Shown piece after piece: positions 38,650-47,156 of a stretch of 64,000 nucleotides of DNA. The position numbers were made by a program, and so were the translations under genes. The DNA comes from Desulfobulbus sp. (GTDB taxonomy: Bacteria; Desulfobacterota; Desulfobulbia; Desulfobulbales; Desulfobulbaceae). The stretch is taken from NCBI GenBank assembly GCA_028684915.1, contig JAQUEZ010000007.1, forward strand, positions 1 through 64,000. The letters are read 5' to 3'. Numbering within the stretch: the stretch's first letter is position 1; each line of letters begins with the position of its first letter. The notes under the pieces are model-generated. The model was given only the letters and a program-made list of their open reading frames with translations. It ran no database searches and was not told the origin of the DNA.

Positions 38650-41600
38650 TCATCTCCTCTTATGTATCTCCACTACAGCTCCGGGGTTTCCTTCGCCCGG
38701 AGCTAATTTATTCTCTGGTGGCGCCTGAAAGTACCCTTCTGACGTCGGTCGATTCCCCTGGCTGTCCACCACCCCTTTGAACACCTTACCAATACCCTCG
38801 GTGGCCATCCCTTTCATATCGGTGCGGATTCGACCTTGCCCTGATTCTTCATGACGATTGACACTCCGCAGATTATCAGCGGCAGTTATGGTTCGCGTCC
38901 CGTCCGGCTTTTGTAACGGGAGGGGACTTTCGGGGGGCTGGATGCTTCCCTCGGTAATGCCAGCAGTATTGGAGCGAACTGATCCAGCAGATTGATCGAC
39001 ATAACCTTTCATCAACCCTTGATCATGGATCCGATTCCGGGTGCTGTGGATGGTTCCTTGCACCTCTGCTTGGGTACTGCCCCAGCCGTATCCGTGCCCG
39101 CTGACAAAGCCACTGACAATGTCACGCATATTATTGACCCCGGCTGCACCGTGTTGGGTGACATAGCTGTTGAAATCACTGATGGTTTTGCGGATCGTCT
39201 CCGGGGTTTCCTCGCCATAGCGCTCTCGAGCGTAATTCTTCACCAGGGCCGTAGTCAGATCTGCACCATAGGATTCCTGTGATCTACTGATTGTCCGGGC
39301 CTCATCAATGATGGAGTAAGCCTCCGTAGCCCCGATACGTTTGGCCACATTGGCAAGGTAATCCAATCCACGGCCATTGCTGAATGTCTGGGCGACTGCT
39401 TCAGCGCGTACTTTGGCTTCGTCTCGCGAAAAGGCTTTGGCTGTGTCCTCAGAAATATTAAAAGTTACTCTTTCTCCGTCGCTTCCAACTATCGAAAGTT
39501 GTCCATTGGCGCCAATTCTTGCACCTTTGATTTCGCCACCAGATCCCAGCATTCCTTGCAACTGGTTTCTCTGAGTTTCATCCAGCGAGTGGATAAAGCT
39601 GGATTGATCATTAAAGGCCCGCTTCCAACTGTTGCTGAGAGAGTTGTTGAGCGTGTCGGAGTAACTCCTGTTTTCTCCGCCGGAAAGGCTATCCCTCTGC
39701 ACCTGTTGCCAGAGCATCCCCCAGTTGCTGTCACTGCCCAGAGTTTTGGCGGCGCCAGCCACCTTCTGCTGCACCGCCATAGCGCCAACCTTGACCGGGT
39801 CAAGGCCATGAACTGAGGCCTGGGTTGTGTTTCTGACTCCAAAACCATCCACCGCATAGGAGGCCTTGCCGGCGGCAAGGATGTCGTCCTGTGTACCTGT
39901 GCCACCAGGGCCAAGGGTGACGACACTGGAAGAACCATCGGGATTGACTGATTCAGAGCGCATCCGGGTCGCAGTGCCATCCGGGCTGGTGGAGACGGTC
40001 ACCGGCCCGGATGCGGTGCCGACGCTCTGATTGGCCGAGGCCATCATGGTGGCAAAGTCACCCTGTGAGGTCATGGGTGGAATTTGCCCTGATTTTTGTA
40101 AACTCCTGCGGGCATTCATGGCTGCGGTATGCCCGCCAACTGACTTGTGTAATCCCCAGGATTCAGCGGCCGCCAGGTTGGCAAAGCGATGCTCGGCCAT
40201 CCCGTCCAACAGGCCAGCGGCCTTGGTTTGCTGACGCATGGCGGATGAAAGCCCATCCGGGGTCAACAAGGCTCCGGCATGACTGCCGGCTCCCTGGACA
40301 AGACTGCTCAGATTGCCGGCCAGCATGGCCAGGGCATGGCCACCGAAGCGGATCAGCATCATCGAAAAGAGGCTCGCCAGCATAATCCCGGCGGAGCGGA
40401 TGACCCCAAACATGGCCAACATCTTGGTGGAGACCGAAGGCAGGGCCGCCATGGCATAGACGCCGAGGTTTGATTGCCGGACCTCCTCGAAGTTGCGGGC
40501 CGCATAATCCATGGCCGCCCCGTGGATCACCGCATCGGTCACGCCCCAGGTGGAAAGGAAGACAAAGAATCCCAGCATCACCGAGGCGGCCTTGCCGACA
40601 ATCGGGGTGGGGAGAAACAGTACCAGGAACGGAATCACCCCAATGGCAATGGCGGTCATCACTGCCCGGATGACCGGGATCCACTCGTTCATGGTCAAAC
40701 CGATCCCCAGCCCCGAGGTGGTGATTTTCCGATCGCTCTCCATCAGCATGGAGGTCTCTACATCATCCTGGAAGTAGAAGTTGTAGAGGATTTCGGCAAT
40801 CTGCCGCTGCTGGATGATCCGCTCCGGCGTGACTGCTGTGCCGGTGGTGAAGTTAAGGGTATTTGAGATCTGATTGCGGCAGGTGGCCAGCTCGGTGGAG
40901 CTGCTGGGATCGTAATAAGCCTTGCTGCAGACCTTGCGGACCGCCTCGCTGTAGTTGGCGGCGGTGGCATAGATCGGCTGCAGGTTGGTCCAGGCCTGGG
41001 TGCAGCTCATAGCGGTTCCGGCCGGACTCGCGGCATCGTAGTAGACGGTATAGACCGAGGGGTTGACCGCCTGGGCCAGATTGACCAGGAAATCGGCGCT
41101 GGTGTTGCGCAGGTCATCCAGGGACAGGGTGGTGCCCGGCCGCATCAGCTCGAAGGTGACGCAGTCCTTGACGTAGCGGATCATGGAGGTGCGGGCATAG
41201 TTGTCCTTGGGAGAAGAGCCCTTGACCGATTCCAGGGTTTTGAAGCCGATACCACCGGCAGTCTGGGTATAAGCAGCATCAGGAGCCGCCGAGGTATCGA
41301 TGATGTCTACCAGGCCGCGCTCAATCAGGTTCAGCGTCCCGGCGGTAAAGACGATGGCATCCGGGATATCACCCACCGTCTGGAACCGGTTCAAGACCGG
41401 GTCATAGACGGTAATATGGCCCTTGGGGACAAAGACGGCCAAATAGACGATGGCGCCGAAGACCACCGGCACGGTCCAGGTCAGAGGGATGATCCGGGCC
41501 CCGGTGGTGGCCCGGGCGATCCAGGCCGCTGCCCCGGCCATGATGCCGATGACCGTCATCACAAAGATGAGCCCCTGATAACTGGCATCGCTGAAGATCA

Positions 41601-41754
41601 GGGCAATACGGACGAAAGCCTGAACAATGGGATTGAAGCCCCCGTAGGTGTAATACTCCATATCCAGGGCTAGGGCTGAGCTGACCGAGAGGAGCATGGT
41701 GACCAGCACCAGGGGAATAAAGGCCCACATCTTCATCGTTTTTATCCTGCTCAT
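38650..41754 (-). CDS. traG: F-type conjugation protein TraG
   Basis: A protein of about 1034 residues with a signal sequence, five or so hydrophobic segments in the first 460 residues and a long soluble, Gly/Ser/Gln-rich C-terminal part. This is the layout of TraG, the mating-pair stabilisation and entry-exclusion-target protein of F-like systems. It starts at the TraH stop (TGATG overlap); a GTG one codon earlier is possible. It is the last gene of the leftward transfer operon. Confidence 0.88.
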   Translation of the reverse strand: MSRIKTMKMWAFIPLVLVTMLLSVSSALALDMEYYTYGGFNPIVQAFVRIALIFSDASYQGLIFVMTVIGIMAGAAAWIARATTGARIIPLTWTVPVVFGAIVYLAVFVPKGHITVYDPVLNRFQTVGDIPDAIVFTAGTLNLIERGLVDIIDTSAAPDAAYTQTAGGIGFKTLESVKGSSPKDNYARTSMIRYVKDCVTFELMRPGTTLSLDDLRNTSADFLVNLAQAVNPSVYTVYYDAASPAGTAMSCTQAWTNLQPIYATAANYSEAVRKVCSKAYYDPSSSTELATCRNQISNTLNFTTGTAVTPERIIQQRQIAEILYNFYFQDDVETSMLMESDRKITTSGLGIGLTMNEWIPVIRAVMTAIAIGVIPFLVLFLPTPIVGKAASVMLGFFVFLSTWGVTDAVIHGAAMDYAARNFEEVRQSNLGVYAMAALPSVSTKMLAMFGVIRSAGIMLASLFSMMLIRFGGHALAMLAGNLSSLVQGAGSHAGALLTPDGLSSAMRQQTKAAGLLDGMAEHRFANLAAAESWGLHKSVGGHTAAMNARRSLQKSGQIPPMTSQGDFATMMASANQSVGTASGPVTVSTSPDGTATRMRSESVNPDGSSSVVTLGPGGTGTQDDILAAGKASYAVDGFGVRNTTQASVHGLDPVKVGAMAVQQKVAGAAKTLGSDSNWGMLWQQVQRDSLSGGENRSYSDTLNNSLSNSWKRAFNDQSSFIHSLDETQRNQLQGMLGSGGEIKGARIGANGQLSIVGSDGERVTFNISEDTAKAFSRDEAKVRAEAVAQTFSNGRGLDYLANVAKRIGATEAYSIIDEARTISRSQESYGADLTTALVKNYARERYGEETPETIRKTISDFNSYVTQHGAAGVNNMRDIVSGFVSGHGYGWGSTQAEVQGTIHSTRNRIHDQGLMKGYVDQSAGSVRSNTAGITEGSIQPPESPLPLQKPDGTRTITAADNLRSVNRHEESGQGRIRTDMKGMATEGIGKVFKGVVDSQGNRPTSEGYFQAPPENKLAPGEGNPGAVVEIHKRR

Positions 41755-43184
41755 CACAACTGCATCCTCGCGGCCAGATCCTTGCCATAGCGCCGGGTAA
41801 TCTCGGCGGCCATCTGCACCTCCATTCGCTGCATGTGGTTGAGATAGGCGACCGTGGTGTTCATTTCATTGGCAGCAGCGACATAGCTGGTCTTGGCCGA
41901 CTCCTTGAGCGCACGAATCCGCGCCAGCATGGCGGTGATACTCTGATCGGCATGTTCGGCAAAGAGCACAGCGACACACTTCTCTGGTCCCTGACCGGTG
42001 GAAGGCCCGGCCTTCTTCTCCAACACCTCCTTGGCCTTGGCGGCAATGGATTCACCACGAAGATAGAGGTCGGAGAGCATCTGCAGGCTGTAGGCCTTGG
42101 CGGTGATGTCCGCCAGGCCGGGGATGATCGTGGCCCGGGTATTGGTGCCCACGGCAGTCTTGAGGATCGGCAGGGTGGCCAGCGGGTTGGACTCAAGAAA
42201 GGTCTGCTCGGCGGTGGTGAGCGTTCCTTTGTTCTCCACCTTGTCGGCAATGCTGTTCAGGGTGGTGCTGATATGGGCCACCAGATCCCGATTGGCATCG
42301 GTGATCTGGCTGCAGGTGCCGGTTGTACTCTTGATGTAGACCGCACCTTCGGTGAAGGCCTTGATGTCATCCGGATTGTTCTGCGGACAGGGTGGAATGG
42401 CAGAAATGCGATAGGCATTGGCAGGGCCTTCCAACTGCACGTCCCCCACCAGTCCCCGGATCAGATCGATATGGCTGGAGGGAATACTCATCCGCGAGCC
42501 GACATTGGCGAGCAGCGAACCACCGGCAAGAAAGATGTTGATCATGTCGGCGTTGCAGCCGCTGGTCACATCCGCCACGTCGGCCGACTGGGGCTGATTG
42601 TTGTTGGCCCGGTCCTGCTTGGTGAGGATATCCCACATCTCGGCGGTACCGCTGACCAGCTTGTTCTCCTTGATGGCAGTGCCGAGTTTCTCCCGCATCA
42701 CCTCGGAGGAGTGAAAGCCGTTTTCATTGGCCACGATCCCCACCAGCTCCTTGGAGGCGGAACACTCATCCAACTGCATGGAGTTCAATTTATCAGCCAG
42801 GGCCTCGAAGTTTTTGATCGTATTGGAGCACTGCTCGCAGAGGGTCTTCAAGGCCAGGTCAAAGGCCACCGCCGGAGCACCTGCCAGGATGGCCTGAAGC
42901 TTGTTGACCAGATAGTCGGTATTCATGAAGCTGAAGCCGCCCATGAACACATCGATGCCGCCACAACCGCTTTTGATCCGGGGCACCTCAACGGTAACCG
43001 GATATTCGGCGGTGCTGTGCCAGCGACCGGAAAAACTACCGCCTGAGTAGTACCCGCGCTGCTGGCCACTGAAGTAGTTGGGGGTGCTGCCGGCATGCTG
43101 CACCAGCCAGTCGTCGACCCAACCCGCCTTTACCGGTTGGGCTGACACAATCAGAGTGAGAGCGAAATATAAAAATGTTCTCAT
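41754..43184 (-). CDS. traH: F-type pilus assembly protein TraH
   Basis: A 476-residue periplasmic protein with a signal peptide ending V-K-A-G, then the typical G-C-G-G-I-D-V-F-M-G-G-F-S-F near residue 74 and paired cysteines (L-C-E-Q-C near residue 113, C-S-A near 133). C-terminal coiled-coil helices follow. TraH works with TraF and TraU in pilus extension and channel assembly. It overlaps both traF and traG by a few bases. Confidence 0.92.
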   Translation of the reverse strand: MRTFLYFALTLIVSAQPVKAGWVDDWLVQHAGSTPNYFSGQQRGYYSGGSFSGRWHSTAEYPVTVEVPRIKSGCGGIDVFMGGFSFMNTDYLVNKLQAILAGAPAVAFDLALKTLCEQCSNTIKNFEALADKLNSMQLDECSASKELVGIVANENGFHSSEVMREKLGTAIKENKLVSGTAEMWDILTKQDRANNNQPQSADVADVTSGCNADMINIFLAGGSLLANVGSRMSIPSSHIDLIRGLVGDVQLEGPANAYRISAIPPCPQNNPDDIKAFTEGAVYIKSTTGTCSQITDANRDLVAHISTTLNSIADKVENKGTLTTAEQTFLESNPLATLPILKTAVGTNTRATIIPGLADITAKAYSLQMLSDLYLRGESIAAKAKEVLEKKAGPSTGQGPEKCVAVLFAEHADQSITAMLARIRALKESAKTSYVAAANEMNTTVAYLNHMQRMEVQMAAEITRRYGKDLAARMQL

Positions 43185-44128
43185 GGTGATGGCCTCATGG
43201 ATGACTTGTTGATTGGGCCGTTAGCCTGCCAGGGTGTCTGGATCTTCAGGATCGAGGTTGGGTCCAGGGCGCTGCCCTTTTGAAAATCGTAAGTAGTGAA
43301 CGACTCCATAGAGGTGTCACCCCGCATGGAGCGGATCGCCTGGTAGAGATTGCGCTCGATCTCCGGCAGGGTGGCCACGCCGGTGGCAATGGACATGGAC
43401 TGTTGCCGGTCCTGCCTGATCAGCAGCAAGGTTGGGGTAGTGGTGATGTTGAAGCGCAGGGCGATATTGGGTTCACGTTCCATATCCACCGGCTTGACCT
43501 GCCAGCCGTATTTGTCGACGAAGTAGGCCAGGATCTGGGCCTGCTTCTCGCAGAAGCCACAACCGGCTGCGGCAAAAAACAGCAGAGCATGATCATCCCT
43601 GGCATCACGGATGGTCCTGGCGATCTCCTCCTGCTGCATCTGCACCCGGGCCACGGCTCCAGGGCTCGAGGCGGGATAGACCTGGTTGATGTTGAACAGG
43701 TCAGCACGTTTCTGGGTGACGTACTGGGTGGCATTGGCGTAGGCCAGGGCCTTGCGCCGGGCAATGTCCTGAATAGAGAGATACTCAAAGATGTTCTGCT
43801 CGGTCGGATACTGGACCGCCTTCTTCTGCAGACCATTGAGGAGCTGCTGGAAATCATCTGGATGCATGTTCCACAAGGTGTCCGTTGAATAGCGGGCCAA
43901 GGAAACATCACGCGGCATGGTGGCGGCGGTTGTCGGCACAGGGGCCGGTTCCCTCTGCTCCTCCACAACTGGAGTCGGATCCTCATACCAGAACCAGCCG
44001 TGCTTGCTCTCCTGATAAAAGCTGATGGTCGCCGGGGGCAAGGAGTTCCCGGCCCAGGCGGGCACCGCCAGCAGAATCAGGATCAAGCCCACGCTACCAA
44101 AGCGGCAGAGCTTGATGAAGAATCTCAT
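43181..44128 (-). CDS. traF: F-type pilus assembly protein TraF (thioredoxin-like)
   Basis: A protein of about 315 residues with a signal peptide (ends A-W-A-G-N), a linker region, a helical part with D-T-L-W-N-M-H-P-D-D-F-Q, and a thioredoxin-like domain with G-C-G-F-C near residue 190 and T-P-T-L as the cis-proline. Here the C-x-x-C is intact, unlike F plasmid TraF, so it may be redox active and act on TraH, TraU or TrbC disulfides. The start is uncertain among three nearby codons (44161, 44134, 44128). Confidence 0.88.
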   Translation of the reverse strand: MRFFIKLCRFGSVGLILILLAVPAWAGNSLPPATISFYQESKHGWFWYEDPTPVVEEQREPAPVPTTAATMPRDVSLARYSTDTLWNMHPDDFQQLLNGLQKKAVQYPTEQNIFEYLSIQDIARRKALAYANATQYVTQKRADLFNINQVYPASSPGAVARVQMQQEEIARTIRDARDDHALLFFAAAGCGFCEKQAQILAYFVDKYGWQVKPVDMEREPNIALRFNITTTPTLLLIRQDRQQSMSIATGVATLPEIERNLYQAIRSMRGDTSMESFTTYDFQKGSALDPTSILKIQTPWQANGPINKSSMRPSP

Positions 44129-44621
44129 GTGCATCGATGAACCCAAAGTATTTGCTGTCAAAGCTGCGGGGATGTGTGCCGATCATGAACAGCCTGTCCG
44201 TCGGAACCGGCCCGTTGAACGAGAAGCGGGGCAAGGGCCGGCCCTTGCTGTCCGCTTCCAATGCCTGCCCCAGCGACCTGCCGTTGCAGAAAAAGTGGTT
44301 TGCTGCATCCATAGTCAGTTGCTCACCCGGAAGGCAGCCCACCTTCTTGATCATCTGGTCATGATCGCCACGGAATCCCTGCTGCACCTGCGAGTGGCCC
44401 CGGTGGCGAAAGACCAGATAATCGCCCAATTTCACCTTGGCTGGAGCAGGGAGCAGAAAGAAAACCCGATGATCGAGTGAACCACTGGTGGCCACAGTAA
44501 TACGGCCCGGCAGCCAGGCGCCGGCCAGGATGAAGGCGAGAAAGACGATGACCACCGTCTGTTCCCGCCGGTTCAACCGCCACCATGGTCTACTTGAGCT
44601 TGATTTCAGTATCCGGGTCAT
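44094..44621 (-). CDS. TraF/TrhF-type signal peptidase S26
   Basis: A 175-residue membrane-anchored peptidase with one hydrophobic segment at about residues 23-41. The S26 pattern has the candidate nucleophile serine in A-T-S-G-S-L-D and the lysine in Q-M-I-K-K-V-G-C-L-P-G near residue 98, then an R-P-L-P-R-F and G-T-H-P-R-S-F-D-S-K-Y-F-G box near the end. In F-like ICEs such a peptidase (TrhF) lies in the tra operon and may mature pilin. It overlaps the trbI-like gene and traF. Confidence 0.85.
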   Translation of the reverse strand: MTRILKSSSSRPWWRLNRREQTVVIVFLAFILAGAWLPGRITVATSGSLDHRVFFLLPAPAKVKLGDYLVFRHRGHSQVQQGFRGDHDQMIKKVGCLPGEQLTMDAANHFFCNGRSLGQALEADSKGRPLPRFSFNGPVPTDRLFMIGTHPRSFDSKYFGFIDAHEILHQALPLW

Positions 44622-44922
44622 GATGCAAGACCACATCCTTGAGGATGATCAGTTGGTTAGGAGGTTGTTCCCTGAACACCTGCTCCAGAGTGTCGAGATT
44701 TCGTTTCCATTGGTCCTCGGTGATGGTCCCGGCTGCAAGCAAGGTCTTCTGTTCCTGTAGGTAGCCTTTCAAATCTGCCACCTTCACCTTGGGCACCAGG
44801 AATCGGTCGTAGGCAAAGAGCAGCCCAAAAACGATGACCAGGACAATGCCGACCACTTCCAGGTAGCCGGGGGAGACCGTTGGCCTGGTTTCTTCGTCAT
44901 GTACTTCTATCGGTTCGTTCAT
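44590..44922 (-). CDS. TrbI-like conjugation protein
   Basis: A 110-residue inner membrane protein with one hydrophobic segment (about residues 24-43) and a helical periplasmic part. Position and layout match F TrbI, which influences pilus length or retraction, but sequence identity is not obvious by eye. It overlaps both neighbours by a few bases. Confidence 0.6.
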   Translation of the reverse strand: MNEPIEVHDEETRPTVSPGYLEVVGIVLVIVFGLLFAYDRFLVPKVKVADLKGYLQEQKTLLAAGTITEDQWKRNLDTLEQVFREQPPNQLIILKDVVLHHDPDTEIKLK

Positions 44923-45668
44923 TGGTTGCCTCGCAATTGGGCACTGATGCTGGCAAGCGTGGGACTGCTCACCGTTTTACCGAGCCTTTCCAACAGGAAA
45001 GCCAGCTCAGCTTCTCCCTGGATCGACCAGGAACCCTGGCCGTTGTCATAGACCAAGGCCGGCACCTCGGTGATGTTGTACCTGGAAAACAACTCAGGAG
45101 TGACCTTGATCTGCACCGCCAACCGTTGGCAGGGAGCTTCGGGGGTATCCCTGCATCCCGGATCAGCCAGCATCACCCGGCTGAAGTAGTCGGCATTGAC
45201 TCGCTTACCTGCCAATCCCTGCGGCAGGCCAAAGAGGACCGGCGCAATCCGTTGCTCGCCGCTTCGGCTGACATCAATCAAATACCGATTCGTTATGGCC
45301 TCGGGAACTGAGCTGGAAAGGAAGAGAAAGACCGATTCCTGGGCGGTGAGCGTATTTTTACCCTGCGCTTTCATCGCCTGTTCCTGTGGCGCCCCACTTT
45401 TGGGGATCATTTCCAGCTGGCAGCGCAGCTTATCTTGAAAATCAGGTGATTGAAATTGTTCAGCCGTTTGCCGAGCGGCCTCCAAACCTTCCCCGGCGTG
45501 GCTATTTTCAGGCACAGTCATTGTCTTGCGGAGCTTCCCGGCTTGTTCAAGCACATTCTCCACTTTTTTCCTATCGCCCTGTTGCTCTTCAGCTTTGATG
45601 ATGGAGCAGGCAAGAATGAGCGAAGCAATCAGAGCAAGGGCCTGAGTTTTCCGCCTCACTCGCAGCAT
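44919..45668 (-). CDS. trbC: F-type pilus assembly protein TrbC
   Basis: A protein of about 249 residues with a signal peptide, a charged coiled-coil region, and a thioredoxin-like C-terminal half with F-L-S-S-S-V-P near residue 114 and V-P-A-L-V near 203 but no C-x-x-C. This is typical of the F-type TrbC family needed for pilus extension. The ATG at 45668 is preferred to a TTG three codons earlier. It overlaps the traU 3' end. Confidence 0.88.
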   Translation of the reverse strand: MLRVRRKTQALALIASLILACSIIKAEEQQGDRKKVENVLEQAGKLRKTMTVPENSHAGEGLEAARQTAEQFQSPDFQDKLRCQLEMIPKSGAPQEQAMKAQGKNTLTAQESVFLFLSSSVPEAITNRYLIDVSRSGEQRIAPVLFGLPQGLAGKRVNADYFSRVMLADPGCRDTPEAPCQRLAVQIKVTPELFSRYNITEVPALVYDNGQGSWSIQGEAELAFLLERLGKTVSSPTLASISAQLRGNQ

Positions 45669-46567
45669 GTGCAGCACCGTTGCTTGCGGTAGACCACCCA
45701 GAGGAACTCGTCGTTGGAACCCAAGGCGCCCATGTAGGGCGTGTTGAGCCCGGAGTCATACAGTGCGGTCGCCCGGCCAATGGGATGCGCGGCCCTGATT
45801 CCGGGTCTGGCCACGTTCATCTTGTAATGGCTCTTGACCCAGACCGGGGTGTTTATGCAGCCGCACACCGGAGAAGGATCGCAGATCATACCGATGCGGT
45901 TGAGCTTGTAGAGCATCCGGTAGGCAGCAGTGGCATTGGCCTGAACGATGTTGTCGTTATCGACATGGCCGGTCATGGGATAGGCAGAACCGCCACTGCC
46001 AACACACCAGGGCATGGCATCCAGCGGCCAGCCGGCATTGGCGGCGGTGGCATCAGCCATACAGCCCATGACCATGGTCTTGCTGGCGTAGAGGGAGACC
46101 TCGGGGGTAAGCAAGGCCGCCAGTTCATCGTTTTGCCACATGGGGTCATATTCACTCCACCAGGCACCATAATCGTTGCGGTCGCAGATCCCTAACATCA
46201 AGGGCAGAAGAAAGGCGTGCGATTGGGCAAAGGTGGACTCGTTAGCCAGATTGACTGCATCGGAGCTGTTGTTCTTGCCGCCGATCTCGTCGGTCACGCT
46301 CCCGCCAACCGAGGTTCCCAGGGTGGCGGAATAGAAGGCAACCGAGGAAGTGTCCAGCAGGAGAAAAGGCTCCCAGTAGCTGACGATCAAGCCCACCTCG
46401 ACACCCCACACTCTGGGGCAAAAACACACTCCCTCGATGGTAAAATCAATCTCCGACCAATGAATGTCGGTGATCGGATTGAAGGGAACCCCGCCTTTGC
46501 CATGGGCCGGGAAAGGCGTCAGGAAAAAGAGGCAGACAACCAGCATCTTCTTAAGGTTTCGCTGCAA
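45656..46567 (-). CDS. traU: F-type conjugation protein TraU
   Basis: A 303-residue exported protein with F-N-P-I-T-D-I-H-W and C-F-C-P near residues 29-51, many cysteines (ending C-C-T-C-C-E), and W-E-P-F-L-L-L-D-T, all characteristic of TraU. The family acts in DNA transfer and mating-pair stability and depends on disulfides. The likely start is a TTG with GAGGTG a few bases upstream. It overlaps traW and trbC. Confidence 0.92.
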   Translation of the reverse strand: MQRNLKKMLVVCLFFLTPFPAHGKGGVPFNPITDIHWSEIDFTIEGVCFCPRVWGVEVGLIVSYWEPFLLLDTSSVAFYSATLGTSVGGSVTDEIGGKNNSSDAVNLANESTFAQSHAFLLPLMLGICDRNDYGAWWSEYDPMWQNDELAALLTPEVSLYASKTMVMGCMADATAANAGWPLDAMPWCVGSGGSAYPMTGHVDNDNIVQANATAAYRMLYKLNRIGMICDPSPVCGCINTPVWVKSHYKMNVARPGIRAAHPIGRATALYDSGLNTPYMGALGSNDEFLWVVYRKQRCCTCCE

Positions 46568-47156
46568 GACGCACCTCGCGAACGGTCAGTTTGTTATCCT
46601 GCTCGACCATCACCGAAGGTACGGCCTTGAGCTGGAGCCGGGCAACAATGTCATGGGTCAGGTAGTAGACTGGCCGCTGCAACGTTTGTTTCACCTCGGC
46701 GGCATAGCCACCGGAAAGCAAAAGAATGGCTCGCTGGTTCTGGAAATAGGGAGACCTCTTGAACCACTCAACCTGTTGCAGATCACTGCCGTCGATGACC
46801 ACCAGCCCACCGTTCAACCCGGCATACTGCAAGGGGTTGAAGGTGAAGCCCTGGGGATAGAGCAGGTTGCCCTGGCTATCCTTGATGTCGTGCTCCAGTG
46901 TATGGGTCAGATCGACTGTGAACACCCGGTCACTCGCTGCTCGGGGCAGCGGGTGCAGGTTGGCCGGCTGATAGCGGTTATGGGTGTTGAACAGGGCATC
47001 GATGTCGATGCCGGTCGTCTTTTGCTGCAGCTCTTTGGTGATATCCTGCTCGACGATGGGATAGGTTCGTCCCACAGTCTCCAGCCGGGTATGGGCTGCC
47101 CAAACCTGGGTGGCACAGGTGATGAGCCACAGGATCGGAAGAAGTTTAGAGTCCAT
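46551..47156 (-). CDS. traW: F-type pilus assembly protein TraW
   Basis: A 201-residue exported protein: signal peptide ending V-W-A-A, then R-T-Y-P-I-V-E-Q-D, P-L-P-R-A near residue 73, and a thioredoxin-like C-terminal region related to TrbC with V-P-S-V near 183. The start at 47156 has GGAGGGAGC upstream and lies inside the end of traC. TraW and TrbC are known partners, fused in some systems. Confidence 0.9.
   Translation of the reverse strand: MDSKLLPILWLITCATQVWAAHTRLETVGRTYPIVEQDITKELQQKTTGIDIDALFNTHNRYQPANLHPLPRAASDRVFTVDLTHTLEHDIKDSQGNLLYPQGFTFNPLQYAGLNGGLVVIDGSDLQQVEWFKRSPYFQNQRAILLLSGGYAAEVKQTLQRPVYYLTHDIVARLQLKAVPSVMVEQDNKLTVREVRLAAKP

Noticed and set aside
41835..43046. 403-codon open frame opposite traH
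   Set aside because: Antisense shadow with His/Gly-rich composition.
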